In this document: positions 47,486-56,865 of the stretch, one piece after another
Layout of the letters: every line of letters starts with the position of its first letter
Position numbering within the stretch: position 1 is the stretch's first letter
Assembly (NCBI RefSeq): GCF_020281205.1
Contig: NZ_JACXZC010000005.1
Span: forward strand, 62,001 to 126,000
Reading direction: 5' to 3'
DNA length: 64,000 nt
Source: Empedobacter stercoris
GTDB taxonomy: Bacteria > Bacteroidota > Bacteroidia > Flavobacteriales > Weeksellaceae
Translations under genes and position numbers: made by a program
The notes under the pieces: generated by a model
Databases searched by the model: none
What the model saw: only the letters and a program-made list of their open reading frames with translations
Told to the model about the DNA's origin: nothing

Positions 47486-48547
47486 TTAAACTTTAGGTTC
47501 TTGTTGACTCAAACAATGAAAAGATCCTAATCCCCAAATAATATCTGTAGAATCAATTCCTACAACTTGACGATTTGGAAAACATTTCTGAATAATGTCT
47601 AATGCAATTGCATCCTTTGCACAACGATAGGTTGGTACAATAACCGATTTATTTGCAATATAGAAATTTGCATACGAAGCAGGTAAACGCTCACCTTCGC
47701 AATAAACAGCATCTGGCATAGGAATTTCGATAATATTTAAAGGACGACCATCTGCTAATTTCATTTCTTGTAATTGACGAAGATTTACTTGTAATAATTC
47801 GTAATTATCATCCGTTTCATCTGTCTCAACAACTGCCAAAACAGTATCTTCGTTTACAAAACGAATGGTATCATCAATATGTCCATCTGTATCATCACCA
47901 ACAATACCGTCTTCAACCCAAAGGATTTGCGAAACTCCGTAATAATTACGTAAGAACTCTTCAATTTGTTCTTGATTATACGTTGGGTTACGATTTTTAT
48001 TTAATAAACAAGATTTTGATGTCATCAATGTCTCTTTTCCATTAAACTCAACCGCTCCACCTTCCATAATAATTCCTGGATGAAAAACAGGTAGATTGAA
48101 AGTTGCTCCAATTTTTGTAGGTACGACATCATCATTATCAAATGGTGGATATTTCCCTCCCCAAGCATTAAATCCCCAATCTACAATTACTTTTGGGTGA
48201 TCTGTATTATTTCTATTCAACAAGAAAGCAGGGCCATGATCTCGACACCATGCATCATTTGTTTCGTTAAAATAAAATTCAATTTGTGCTAAATCTGCAT
48301 TTGTTTTTTCGATAAAAGACAAAGCAAATGTTTTCATTTCTTCATCTTTTACATTGATACGAACTTTTTCACCTTTTGTTAGCTCGGCGATAAATTCAGC
48401 ATATGCAGGATAAATCAAATGAATTCTATCTGGCCAAGATTCTTCTTTATGCGGCCAAGATAACCAAGTTGCTTCATGTTCTTCCCATTCAGCAGGAAAA
48501 CGATATCCTAAATCTTTAGGAAATTGAGTTGTATCTATAGTGTTCAA
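47486..48547 (-). CDS. aguA: Agmatine deiminase
   Basis: 353 residues starting at a TTG (48547), the only suitable start near the N-terminal homology. WLSWPHKEESWPD, the substrate-binding NDAWCRDHGPAFLL, GDDTDGHIDDTIRFV (catalytic His and Asp) and WGLGSFHCLSQQEP (nucleophilic Cys) are the landmarks of agmatine deiminase, a guanidino-group modifying enzyme. It converts agmatine to N-carbamoylputrescine. It begins 6 bases after the metallo-beta-lactamase gene, in the operon with aguB. Confidence 0.92.
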   Translation of the reverse strand: MNTIDTTQFPKDLGYRFPAEWEEHEATWLSWPHKEESWPDRIHLIYPAYAEFIAELTKGEKVRINVKDEEMKTFALSFIEKTNADLAQIEFYFNETNDAWCRDHGPAFLLNRNNTDHPKVIVDWGFNAWGGKYPPFDNDDVVPTKIGATFNLPVFHPGIIMEGGAVEFNGKETLMTSKSCLLNKNRNPTYNQEQIEEFLRNYYGVSQILWVEDGIVGDDTDGHIDDTIRFVNEDTVLAVVETDETDDNYELLQVNLRQLQEMKLADGRPLNIIEIPMPDAVYCEGERLPASYANFYIANKSVIVPTYRCAKDAIALDIIQKCFPNRQVVGIDSTDIIWGLGSFHCLSQQEPKV

Positions 48548-48553
48548 TTTTTG

Positions 48554-49258
48554 TTATTTTTCTAAAAGTTTAAACGTATTTTCTATATGCCCATTTGCTT
48601 TCCAATTATCATGACCTGGAATAACTTGGTTAATTTTTGGATGTTTCGTTACTAATTTCTGAACTGTTTTTGGCCATTCAGTAACATTAGCTTCACCAAT
48701 ATAACCTAAATTTTTTGCATCTGCTCCTTTGATCAAACAACCTCCATTCAAAACCTTATATTTCGGAAACCAAACCACAAGATTATCTGCTGTATGACCT
48801 TGTCCAAAATATTCGATGACAAATTTTTCTTTACCAAATCTATAGGTTTTACCTAATTCTATTTCAAATTTCGAAGTTGCTTTGCCTTCCTTTTTTAAAA
48901 TAGAATTTGTGAAAGATGAAGCGTATGTTGGGATATTCAAATCATTATAAAAGCTCAAATCTCCTGCTCTATCTTCGTGTGAATGTGTGACAAAAACAGC
49001 AATAACTGGTAAATGATATTTCTCTAATACAAGATCATTCATTGTTTGATACTGAGATTTTTGCCAAGGAACGTCAAACAGAACAATTCCTTTATCAGTG
49101 ATCAAAAACATTCCATTCGCATTATAATCAATGCCTTGAAATGAATTAAACGTTTGATAAACATAAAGATGAGAATTAATAGGATCTATTTGAATTGGTT
49201 TTATTTGACCAAATGCAAACGATCCAATCAATGTGACAAGAGAAAATACTTTTTTCAT
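48554..49258 (-). CDS. blaEBR: Subclass B1 metallo-beta-lactamase, EBR-like
   Basis: 234 residues with signal peptide MKKVFSLVTLIGSFAFGQ. The B1 zinc ligands are complete: the H-x-H-x-D group in FVTHSHEDRAGDL, His in GQGHTADN, Cys in NGGCLIKG and His in IPGHDNW. The family resemblance is to the chromosomal EBR/IND-type enzymes of Empedobacter and Chryseobacterium relatives, which hydrolyse carbapenems; EBR is named from memory, not from an alignment. It lies 8 bases after aguB and 6 before aguA, an unusual home for a resistance gene. No mobile-element traces flank it. Confidence 0.85.
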   Translation of the reverse strand: MKKVFSLVTLIGSFAFGQIKPIQIDPINSHLYVYQTFNSFQGIDYNANGMFLITDKGIVLFDVPWQKSQYQTMNDLVLEKYHLPVIAVFVTHSHEDRAGDLSFYNDLNIPTYASSFTNSILKKEGKATSKFEIELGKTYRFGKEKFVIEYFGQGHTADNLVVWFPKYKVLNGGCLIKGADAKNLGYIGEANVTEWPKTVQKLVTKHPKINQVIPGHDNWKANGHIENTFKLLEK

Positions 49259-49266
49259 GAATTATC

Positions 49267-50142
49267 TTAATCTTCGTCTAAAAAACGTTTTGTAATAGGC
49301 TGATATGAATCGATACGACGATCTCTTAAAAAAGGCCAATGTTTGCGGAAAAAGTCAGATTCGTTCAAATCTAATTCGACCACTTCCGTTTCTTCATTTT
49401 CATGAGATGCCAAATACAACAATTTCCCTTGAGCGTTTGTTGCGAAAGATCCTCCCCAGAATTTCATTGCACCATCTTGCTCGAAACCAACACGATTTAC
49501 CGAAATAACAGGAACACCATTTGCTACAGCATGTGAACGCTGAATAGTTTGCCAAGCGTTGTATTGATCTACGTTTGTTTCTTCGTCCTGATCAGTTGCC
49601 CAACCAATTGCTGTTGGATAAAATAAAATTTCGGCACCTTTAAGAGCTGTTATACGAGCTGCTTCTGGATACCATTGATCCCAACAAATTAAAACACCAA
49701 TTTTACCAAATTTAGTCTCAAAAACTTTGTAACCTAAATCACCTGGAGTAAAGTAAAATTTTTCATAAAAGGCTGGATCATCTGGAATATGCATTTTGCG
49801 GTATTTTCCTAAATATTCGCCATCAGCATCTAAAATTGCAGTGGTGTTGTGGTATAAACCTTGTGCACGTTTCTCAAATAAAGAAGCAATAATTACCACG
49901 CCTAATTCTTTTGCTACTACTGATAACGCATCTGTTGATGGACCAGGAATCGTTTCTGCTAAATCGAAGTTATCATAATCTTCGACATCACAAAAATATA
50001 ATGAGGTAAACAATTCTTGCAAACAAACAATTTGAGCGCCTTTTGCAGCTGCAACTTTTACTTGTTCGATTGCTTTGTTTAAATTTTCTTGTTTGTTATT
50101 AGTACAAGTCATTTGTACCATTCCAACTTTAACTTTTGCCAT
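49267..50142 (-). CDS. aguB: N-carbamoylputrescine amidase (nitrilase superfamily)
   Basis: 291 residues from the ATG at 50142, where MAKVKVGMVQMTC fits the family N terminus; a longer reading to 50184 adds an improbable hydrophobic tail. The catalytic triad is Glu in VCLQELFTSLYF, Lys in YRKMHIPDDPAFYEKFYF and Cys in GVLICWDQWYPEAAR. It releases ammonia and CO2 from N-carbamoylputrescine to give putrescine. First gene of aguB-bla-aguA. Confidence 0.93.
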   Translation of the reverse strand: MAKVKVGMVQMTCTNNKQENLNKAIEQVKVAAAKGAQIVCLQELFTSLYFCDVEDYDNFDLAETIPGPSTDALSVVAKELGVVIIASLFEKRAQGLYHNTTAILDADGEYLGKYRKMHIPDDPAFYEKFYFTPGDLGYKVFETKFGKIGVLICWDQWYPEAARITALKGAEILFYPTAIGWATDQDEETNVDQYNAWQTIQRSHAVANGVPVISVNRVGFEQDGAMKFWGGSFATNAQGKLLYLASHENEETEVVELDLNESDFFRKHWPFLRDRRIDSYQPITKRFLDED

Positions 50143-50375
50143 TTGATAAATAGGTCTAAAAATAAAAATGAATAATAAATACAAAAATAAGGAAATAAGT
50201 AGGATATCATGTATTTGTCTTCATTTTTAAGGATATTTTATATAGAAAGAGAAATAAATCAATTCCCTCTAAACTTATCTAATAATGCCAATTAGAGAAC
50301 TTATTTAAGATAATTTTAAAGAAAATTTACCTAAACATTATAATTTTTAACAAGTCTTTATTAAACTGTAACTTT

Positions 50376-50383
50376 TAATTTTG
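50376..50383 (+). promoter_or_regulatory. TAnnTTTG box before the first M15-like gene
   Basis: TAATTTTG lies 20 bases upstream of the ATG at 50404. No clear -33 TTG. Confidence 0.5.
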
Positions 50384-50403
50384 TGACGTAATAAATTTAA
50401 AAA

Positions 50404-51048
50404 ATGAAAAAATTAATTGCTCTTTCTTGCCTTTTTAGCGGAATTTACCTATCTGCTCAAAGTCAAGAAAGTTATTTATTAGCAGAAAACACTGCGTCTT
50501 CAACTACTTCTATCACAACAAAAAAAGTGACCTATAGCGATCATTTAATCGCTGCCAAGTCCTTCAATGTTTCGCTTGTAAAGAGTTTTAGTGATATTGA
50601 TGAATTAGTGAGTACAAAAAAATTAGTTGCAATTCCTGAAGAAGGAAATGGTTACACAATCGAAAAATTAACTCATAGCAAAGCTTTTTTAAATACTAAA
50701 GCAAAAACTATTTTAGAAAAAATTGCTTCAAAATTTTTGGATGAAAACAATGCAACTATTGCGGTAACTTCTCTCACTCGATCAGAGGAAAGTCAAGCAA
50801 GTTTGAGACGAGTTAATAGCAATGCTGCAAAAGGAGAAAGCACACACAATTATGGTGCATCGTTCGATTTATCTTATACAAAATTCAATAATAAATATAC
50901 GTACAGTAAAACACATCGCGACAACTTAGAAGCTATTCTAAAACAATTGCAAGATGAAGGAAAAATTTACTACATAAAAGAGTATAGACAACGTTGTTTT
51001 CATGTAACCGTTCGAAATCCAGAACAATTTAAATCGACAACCATGTAA
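50404..51048 (+). CDS. Exported M15-like (DUF5715-type) peptidase-fold protein
   Basis: 214 residues; signal peptide ending LSAQS. STHNYGASFDLSY (about residue 153) matches the S-x-H-x-x-G-x-A-x-D zinc-binding motif of M15 (VanY-type) D,D-carboxypeptidases, and RCFHVTV near the C terminus supplies the second histidine in the place of the usual E-x-W-H. SLTRSEESQASLRRVNSNA is the helix before the zinc site. Possibly a peptidoglycan carboxypeptidase; Glu of E-x-W-H is missing. Tandem paralog at 51092. Confidence 0.7.
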   Translation: MKKLIALSCLFSGIYLSAQSQESYLLAENTASSTTSITTKKVTYSDHLIAAKSFNVSLVKSFSDIDELVSTKKLVAIPEEGNGYTIEKLTHSKAFLNTKAKTILEKIASKFLDENNATIAVTSLTRSEESQASLRRVNSNAAKGESTHNYGASFDLSYTKFNNKYTYSKTHRDNLEAILKQLQDEGKIYYIKEYRQRCFHVTVRNPEQFKSTTM

Positions 51049-51091
51049 TTTATTAAAGTTCTTTTCTATTTTTGTAAGAGAGGATAAAATC

Positions 51092-51673
51092 ATGAAACAA
51101 TTTTTAATAGCGTTTTTTGTTTCCTATTCTTTTATTGGTTATGCTCAAAAGCGAGTAGTCATAGAACCTTCAAAAGAATATGTTCAACATCTGAATGCAG
51201 CAAAATCTCATAAACTTGACTTAATAGATGGAGATAAGATGTTAAATAAATACATCAACCAAGGTAAATTAGTCAAAATAAAACAACGTGGTTATGGGTG
51301 GCGTGTAGGCGACCTAACGCATAGCCATTCTTACCTTGTCCCAAAAGGTCGAGATATTTTGAGCAGTATTGCAAGGGATTTTGTAAAGACAACTGGACAA
51401 AATTTTTTTGTAGTTACTTCGATGACAAGAACTTTACATGATCAAAATCGATTGAGAGGAATCAATAAAAACGCATCATCCAACGACAGTTCGCATAATT
51501 TTGGTGCAGCTTTTGACATTTCTTATGTTAGATTTAATCATAAAATAAGTTCAAACGCTAAACTTGAAAAAGAATTAGAACAAATCCTAAAAACCTATGT
51601 CAAATTAGGTAAAATATATTACGTCAAAGAATCTAAAATTAAATGTTATCATATTATCGTTCGGAATTATTAA
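51092..51673 (+). CDS. Exported M15-like (DUF5715-type) protein, tandem paralog
   Basis: 193 residues; signal peptide ending GYAQK. It shares with the upstream gene the order GYGWRVGDLTHSHSYL, SMTRTLHDQNRLRGINKNA, SSHNFGAAFDISYVRFN (zinc-site motif) and KCYHIIV. Probably a duplicate of the preceding gene that has diverged. The stop codon lies inside the following terminator. Same uncertainty about activity. Confidence 0.68.
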   Translation: MKQFLIAFFVSYSFIGYAQKRVVIEPSKEYVQHLNAAKSHKLDLIDGDKMLNKYINQGKLVKIKQRGYGWRVGDLTHSHSYLVPKGRDILSSIARDFVKTTGQNFFVVTSMTRTLHDQNRLRGINKNASSNDSSHNFGAAFDISYVRFNHKISSNAKLEKELEQILKTYVKLGKIYYVKESKIKCYHIIVRNY

Positions 51674-51690
51674 TTCTGAACGATTTTTTA
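51656..51690 (+). terminator. Terminator spanning the stop codon of the second M15-like gene
   Basis: ATCGTTCGGAATT / AATTCTGAACGAT (one mismatch) followed by T6; the TAA at 51671 is at the loop. Confidence 0.8.
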
Positions 51691-51841
51691 TTTTAACTAT
51701 TCACAACCTTCATAATCCCCTATATAAAGATTTTAACTACAACTTATTTTTTACCATAATTTAATCTTTACTTATTATTGTGTTAATCCAAAACAACTAA
51801 TAAATACTGAATTTTGCAGCATTACAAAACAAATTCACATC

Positions 51842-53395
51842 ATGAAAAAAATAGTTTTATCGCTGGTATTTTTAGGAGGATTATTCACTTCTGTTCACGC
51901 CCAACAAATTGCAAAAGGAATCGTTTACGAAGATAAAAATCAAAACAATAAATTTGATAAATCTGAAAAACGCTTAGCTAACGTTCAAGTTAGTAACGGA
52001 AAACAGGTTGTTTCGACAAATGAAAAGGGAGAATATAACATTGAAATAGATGATGAAACCATTTTATTTGTTGTAAAACCTAACAATTATAAAGTTCCGA
52101 CAAACGAATTTAACCAACCTCAATTTTTTTATATTAACAAACCAAACGGTTCGCCTCAATTAGAATTTGCAGGATCTGCACCAACTGGTAAAACGCCAAA
52201 AAGCATAGATTTCGCATTAATCCCGACACAAGAAAACGATAAATTTTCAGCTGTCATATTTGGAGATCCACAAGCTTACACACAAGAAGAAATCGAGTAT
52301 TTTTCGAAAGGAATTATTGATGATGTAAAAGGAATCAAAGGAATGGAATTTGGGATTTCGTTGGGGGATTTAGTAGGCGATGATTTAGATCTTCATCCAC
52401 CTTATATCAAGGCTGTATCGAAAGTTGGTTTGCCATGGTACAATGTAATGGGAAACCATGACATGAATTATGATGCAAAAGAAGATCGATATTCTGATGA
52501 AACATATGAGAAAAATTTTGGCCCAAACAACTATTCTTATACGATAGGTAAAGCGCATTTTATAGTGTTAGATGATATTTTGTATCCAGATCCTCGTGAT
52601 GGAAAAAGTTATTGGGGAGGATTTCGTTCTGATCAATTAGAATTTATCAAAAATGATTTAAAATTTGTTCCAAAAGATCACTTAATCGTTTTAGCCTTTC
52701 ATATTCCTTTACGAAATATACGTCCTGAGGATAGAAATCAATTATTCGGCTTGTTGAAAGAATACCCAAATACGGTTTCAATGTCAGCACATACGCACTA
52801 TCAAGAGCAAATTTATTATGCAAATAATGATGGTTGGCAACAAGAAAAACCTCATCATGAATATAATGTTGGAACTACTTCGGGCGATTGGTATTCTGGT
52901 CCAAAAGATGCAAAAGGAGTGCCGACTTCTACTATGCGAGATGGAACGCCAAAAGGTTATGCATTTTTACATGTAGATGGCAATCAATATAAATTTGACT
53001 ATAAGGTAGCAAATGATAAAAAAGAGCGTCAAATAGATTTGTATCATACCCAAAAAGTAAAAGAAGGAAAGCGTAATCGTACGTTTCTTTATGCTAACTT
53101 TTTTATGGGACACGAATCGAATACGGTTGAATATAGAGTGAATAATGGTGAATGGAAAAAAATGAAGTGGGATCCGACGGTTGATTATAATTACATGGAA
53201 ACAATTGTAAGAATTGATAAGGCCGAAATTACTAATATAGGAAATAGACCTTCTGCTCCAGAAATTTCAACACATATTTGGTCGGTTCGTTTACCTAATA
53301 AATTACAAGTTGGCACACATCAAATAGAAGTTCGTGCAACAGATTTATACGGAAACACATTCATAGAAAAATCTTCTTTTGAAGTAATTAAATAA
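51842..53395 (+). CDS. Exported calcineurin-like phosphoesterase
   Basis: 517 residues; signal peptide ending VHAQ. Residues 21-110 form a SdrD/Cna-B like beta domain (GIVYEDKNQNNKFDKSEKRL). Residues 135-340 are the metallophosphatase: FGDPQAYTQ, GISLGDLVGDDLD, VMGNHDMNYD, AFHIPLRN and SAHTHYQEQ. Residues 345-517 are the C-terminal beta domain of this family. Predicted periplasmic or surface phosphodiesterase/phosphatase. It lies directly upstream of a SusC/SusD pair. Confidence 0.87.
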   Translation: MKKIVLSLVFLGGLFTSVHAQQIAKGIVYEDKNQNNKFDKSEKRLANVQVSNGKQVVSTNEKGEYNIEIDDETILFVVKPNNYKVPTNEFNQPQFFYINKPNGSPQLEFAGSAPTGKTPKSIDFALIPTQENDKFSAVIFGDPQAYTQEEIEYFSKGIIDDVKGIKGMEFGISLGDLVGDDLDLHPPYIKAVSKVGLPWYNVMGNHDMNYDAKEDRYSDETYEKNFGPNNYSYTIGKAHFIVLDDILYPDPRDGKSYWGGFRSDQLEFIKNDLKFVPKDHLIVLAFHIPLRNIRPEDRNQLFGLLKEYPNTVSMSAHTHYQEQIYYANNDGWQQEKPHHEYNVGTTSGDWYSGPKDAKGVPTSTMRDGTPKGYAFLHVDGNQYKFDYKVANDKKERQIDLYHTQKVKEGKRNRTFLYANFFMGHESNTVEYRVNNGEWKKMKWDPTVDYNYMETIVRIDKAEITNIGNRPSAPEISTHIWSVRLPNKLQVGTHQIEVRATDLYGNTFIEKSSFEVIK

Positions 53396-53416
53396 CAAGT
53401 CTTTAGATATCTTGAT

Positions 53417-53445
53417 AAGCCGCTTCGTTTGGAGTGGCTTTTTTT
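53417..53445 (+). terminator. Terminator after the phosphoesterase gene
   Basis: AAGCCGCTTC / GGAGTGGCTT, with two G-T pairs and loop GTTT, followed by T7. It separates the gene from the SusC gene. Confidence 0.8.
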
Positions 53446-53591
53446 GATAAAAAACATGAAATTTATTTACGTTAAATTAAAATCAACAAACCTTTACTTC
53501 AATGTAAAAACATCTTCAAACCCTCTATTTTAGTAATGTTAACTTAAAAATCTCTTAATCCTAAGTTAAACAACTTCACAAATAGATGAAT

Positions 53592-53599
53592 TAGTTTTG
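53592..53599 (+). promoter_or_regulatory. TAnnTTTG box before the SusC gene
   Basis: TAGTTTTG lies 39 bases before the ATG at 53639; -33 not clear. Confidence 0.5.
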
Positions 53600-53638
53600 T
53601 TAAAATTTTTAACACATAAACAATTTATTTCCATAGAT

Positions 53639-56600
53639 ATGAAGCAATTAAAATTACCACTACTCCTACTTGGTGGATTTTTAAGTTTACACGCCAATGC
53701 TAAAACTTACGATAATACAATTTCTCATCTATCTATTTCGCACTATCAAAATCCAATAAAAGGTCAAATCGTTGATCAAAATGGGTTTGGTTTAGCTGAT
53801 GTAGAGATAATCATCAAAGGAACTTCATACAAAACATTTACAGATGAAAATGGTTTTTTTGAATTTTTAGCGACAAATGTTGCACAGCCAACTTTAATCA
53901 TTAATTCTTCTCAACACAAATATGTCGAATATTCGCCAAAAGATAGTTCTCAAGTAAAAGTAACTTTACAAGAAGAAGCCAATCAATTGAATGAGGTTAT
54001 TGTAACGGCTTTGGGAATAAAACGTGAACAAAAAAAATTAGGATTTGCGCAACAAAATATAAGTTCGGAGGAACTTGCTACCGCGGAAGCAAATAACTGG
54101 TCTTCTGGATTAAAAGGAAAAGTTGCTGGTCTAAATATTATTTCGGGTGGTAATGGACCAATTAATTCACAACAAATTATTTTACGTGGAGCAAACTCTA
54201 TTGATCAATCAAAAAACTATGCATTAATAGTAATTGATGGCGTTCCGATGAGTACTGAAATGACATCATCTGGAAATAGCACTGCTTATATGGGTGATGA
54301 TTCTCCGATTGATTTTGGAAATGGAATTTCTGATATTAACCAATCTGACATCGAAAGTGTAACTGTTTTAAAAGGACCTGCCGCTGCTGCCTTATATGGA
54401 AACAAAGCTGCAAATGGAGCTTTAATCATCACAACTAAATCTGGTAAAAAAGGAAAAAAATTAGGCTTAGAATATAAATCAACTGTTGCAATAGATGTTA
54501 TAAATAATTGGCCAGATTTTCAATACGAATATGGACAAGGAGCGGGAAAAAGTTTTGACAAAAATGGTAATCCATATTACTCGTACCAAGCTTCTGAGGA
54601 TGGACCAAACACAGGAAGTACATCATCTGCTTTTGGACCAAAATTTGATGGTCAATATTTCTATCAATACGATCCAAATTTAGAAAAACAAGGCCTTGAA
54701 CGAACGCTGTGGCGTCCATACAAAGACAACAGAAAAAGTTTTTGGGAAACAGGTTTTACGTTTAGCAATGCTGTAACTCTTTCGGGTGGTGATGACAAAG
54801 GAAGTATTAGAGCTTCTATTGGACATCAAAAAAATAGTTGGATTATGCCAAATACAGGCTACGAAAACTACACCGCTGCAATAAATGGTAATTATCAAGT
54901 AAGTGATCGCATCAAAGTATCGACTGCATTAAACTATACTCGTAAAACGAGTGACAACTTACCAGGAACGGGTTACAACAATGGTTCGATTGCATATTTC
55001 ATGATTTTTCAAAATCCAAACGTAGATTTGAATTGGTACAAACCAATTTGGAAAAATAATTATGATGGTGTAAAAATAATTCGTCCTTTTAGTTCGTATA
55101 TGGATAATCCTTACGCAATTGCTTACGAAGCGGTTAATCCTATGAGTAGCAATCAACTTGTCGGAAATATTAGAGCTGATTTCAAGTTGAGTAACAAGTT
55201 AAGTTTAATGTTACGTCCTGCCATTAATACCTATACACAATTGCGCGAACAAAAACGTCCGTTTGATATGAATCGTACCCCAAATGGATATTACAAAAGA
55301 CAAGATATTTCTAAGACAGAAACAAATATCGATTTCTTAATGAACTATACAGATAAGTGGGGTGATTTCGGTTTCAGTGCGAATGTTGGAGGTAATAGAA
55401 AAAATTATGAATACAGAAATTTAACCGCATGGGTTGATGGATTAGCATCGCCTGGAGTGTACAAACTCGCAAATGGCTTAACTTCTCCTTTTGCAAGAAC
55501 GTATGATTCAAATTTAAAAGAAAATTCATTATATGGAATGGCATCTTTTGGTTGGAAAGACATGATATTTGTCGATATCACAGGTCGTAATGATTGGAAC
55601 TCTTCTGTAGCATTAAAATACAGTTCTTTCTTTTATCCTTCTGTTTCATCAAGTTTTATTTTATCAGATCTATTCAAAATAAAAGGACCTGTCAACTATT
55701 TAAAATATCGATTATCATTTGCGAAAGTTGGTAACGGAGGTACAACAGGATGGACAAGTAGATATTATAGTCAAAGCGATTTTGCTGGATCTGCAGTTGT
55801 TCCAGGAAGATTATTCAATCCAGATATCAAACCAGAATCTACTACATCTTGGGAAACTGGTTTTGAAACATTATTATTCAAGAAAAGATTAAGTATAGAT
55901 TTTACACTTTACCAACAAAGTACAAAAAATCAAATCTTCGAATTACCAAATGATATCACAACTGGATACTCGAAAAGAGTTGTAAATGGTGGTGAAATTG
56001 AAAACCGAGGAATTGAGTTAGCTGCTTCATACACACCAATTAAAACAAATGATTTCAGCTGGAAAATGACTGGAACTTGGACTAAAAATGAAAACACAGT
56101 AAAATCTTTGGTAGAAGGAATTGAGGATGATCAAATGATTTTAGGACAATCAGGAACGGTTTATCAAATTGCGAAAATCGGAGGTTCTTCTACTGCTTTG
56201 TATGGAGAAAAATTTGTTCGCAATGAAGCTGGACAAATTATCTATGATGCAAAAACTGGTGTTCCAATCAAAAATGGACTGAATGAATATGTTGGTGACG
56301 CTACACCAAAATGGAGAGCAGGATTCACAAACGAAATCAAATTTAAAACATTCCGTTTCAGTTTTACTTTAGATGGTCAATATGGTGGAATTGTTTATTC
56401 TCAAACATATCACAAAATGATGGAACAAGGAAAATTAGCTGATTCTTTACCAGGTCGAGAAGATGGTTTTATTATTGGTGATGGAGTAGTTTTAAACCCT
56501 GATGGTACTTATTCTCAGAATACAACAAAAACTGATGTAGCGACTTATTATAAAGAATATAACCGAAGAGCAAACGTCGAATCTAATTCTTTCGATGCTT

Positions 56601-56842
56601 CATATTTAAAATTAAGAGATGTTAGTTTAACGTTCGATTTTCCTAAACGATTATTATCTAAAACAGGTTTAGAAGCTTTATCTCTAACTGTATATGGCCG
56701 CGATTTATTTACTATTAGTGATTTCCCTTTATACGACCCTGAAACAGCATCATTAAACGGAAGTACATATGTTCCTGGAGTTGAAATGGGACAAATGCCT
56801 TCAACTGCAACGTACGGAATTACATTAAAAGCTTCGTTATAA
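53639..56842 (+). CDS. SusC/RagA-type TonB-linked outer-membrane transporter
   Basis: 1067 residues from the ATG at 53639, which gives signal peptide MKQLKLPLLLLGGFLSLHANA; an in-frame TTG at 53597 is rejected. Domains in order: carboxypeptidase-like beta domain (about 40-110, IKGQIVDQNGFGLADVEI), TonB plug (NQLNEVIVTALGIKREQK ... LKGKVAGLNII) and 22-stranded barrel ending TYGITLKASL. With the SusD lipoprotein 23 bases downstream it would import a large nutrient. The neighbouring phosphoesterase hints at a phosphate-containing substrate, but no glycosidase is present. Confidence 0.95.
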   Translation: MKQLKLPLLLLGGFLSLHANAKTYDNTISHLSISHYQNPIKGQIVDQNGFGLADVEIIIKGTSYKTFTDENGFFEFLATNVAQPTLIINSSQHKYVEYSPKDSSQVKVTLQEEANQLNEVIVTALGIKREQKKLGFAQQNISSEELATAEANNWSSGLKGKVAGLNIISGGNGPINSQQIILRGANSIDQSKNYALIVIDGVPMSTEMTSSGNSTAYMGDDSPIDFGNGISDINQSDIESVTVLKGPAAAALYGNKAANGALIITTKSGKKGKKLGLEYKSTVAIDVINNWPDFQYEYGQGAGKSFDKNGNPYYSYQASEDGPNTGSTSSAFGPKFDGQYFYQYDPNLEKQGLERTLWRPYKDNRKSFWETGFTFSNAVTLSGGDDKGSIRASIGHQKNSWIMPNTGYENYTAAINGNYQVSDRIKVSTALNYTRKTSDNLPGTGYNNGSIAYFMIFQNPNVDLNWYKPIWKNNYDGVKIIRPFSSYMDNPYAIAYEAVNPMSSNQLVGNIRADFKLSNKLSLMLRPAINTYTQLREQKRPFDMNRTPNGYYKRQDISKTETNIDFLMNYTDKWGDFGFSANVGGNRKNYEYRNLTAWVDGLASPGVYKLANGLTSPFARTYDSNLKENSLYGMASFGWKDMIFVDITGRNDWNSSVALKYSSFFYPSVSSSFILSDLFKIKGPVNYLKYRLSFAKVGNGGTTGWTSRYYSQSDFAGSAVVPGRLFNPDIKPESTTSWETGFETLLFKKRLSIDFTLYQQSTKNQIFELPNDITTGYSKRVVNGGEIENRGIELAASYTPIKTNDFSWKMTGTWTKNENTVKSLVEGIEDDQMILGQSGTVYQIAKIGGSSTALYGEKFVRNEAGQIIYDAKTGVPIKNGLNEYVGDATPKWRAGFTNEIKFKTFRFSFTLDGQYGGIVYSQTYHKMMEQGKLADSLPGREDGFIIGDGVVLNPDGTYSQNTTKTDVATYYKEYNRRANVESNSFDASYLKLRDVSLTFDFPKRLLSKTGLEALSLTVYGRDLFTISDFPLYDPETASLNGSTYVPGVEMGQMPSTATYGITLKASL

Positions 56843-56865
56843 TTTACAACATTCAATTTATTAAA

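Noticed and set aside
47486-50142. Horizontal acquisition of the metallo-beta-lactamase
   Set aside because: No transposase, integron, attC site or flanking repeats, and the neighbours are a single operon with similar composition.
53597-53638. In-frame TTG start for the SusC gene
   Set aside because: The ATG at 53639 gives a proper signal peptide and lies downstream of a promoter box ending at 53599.
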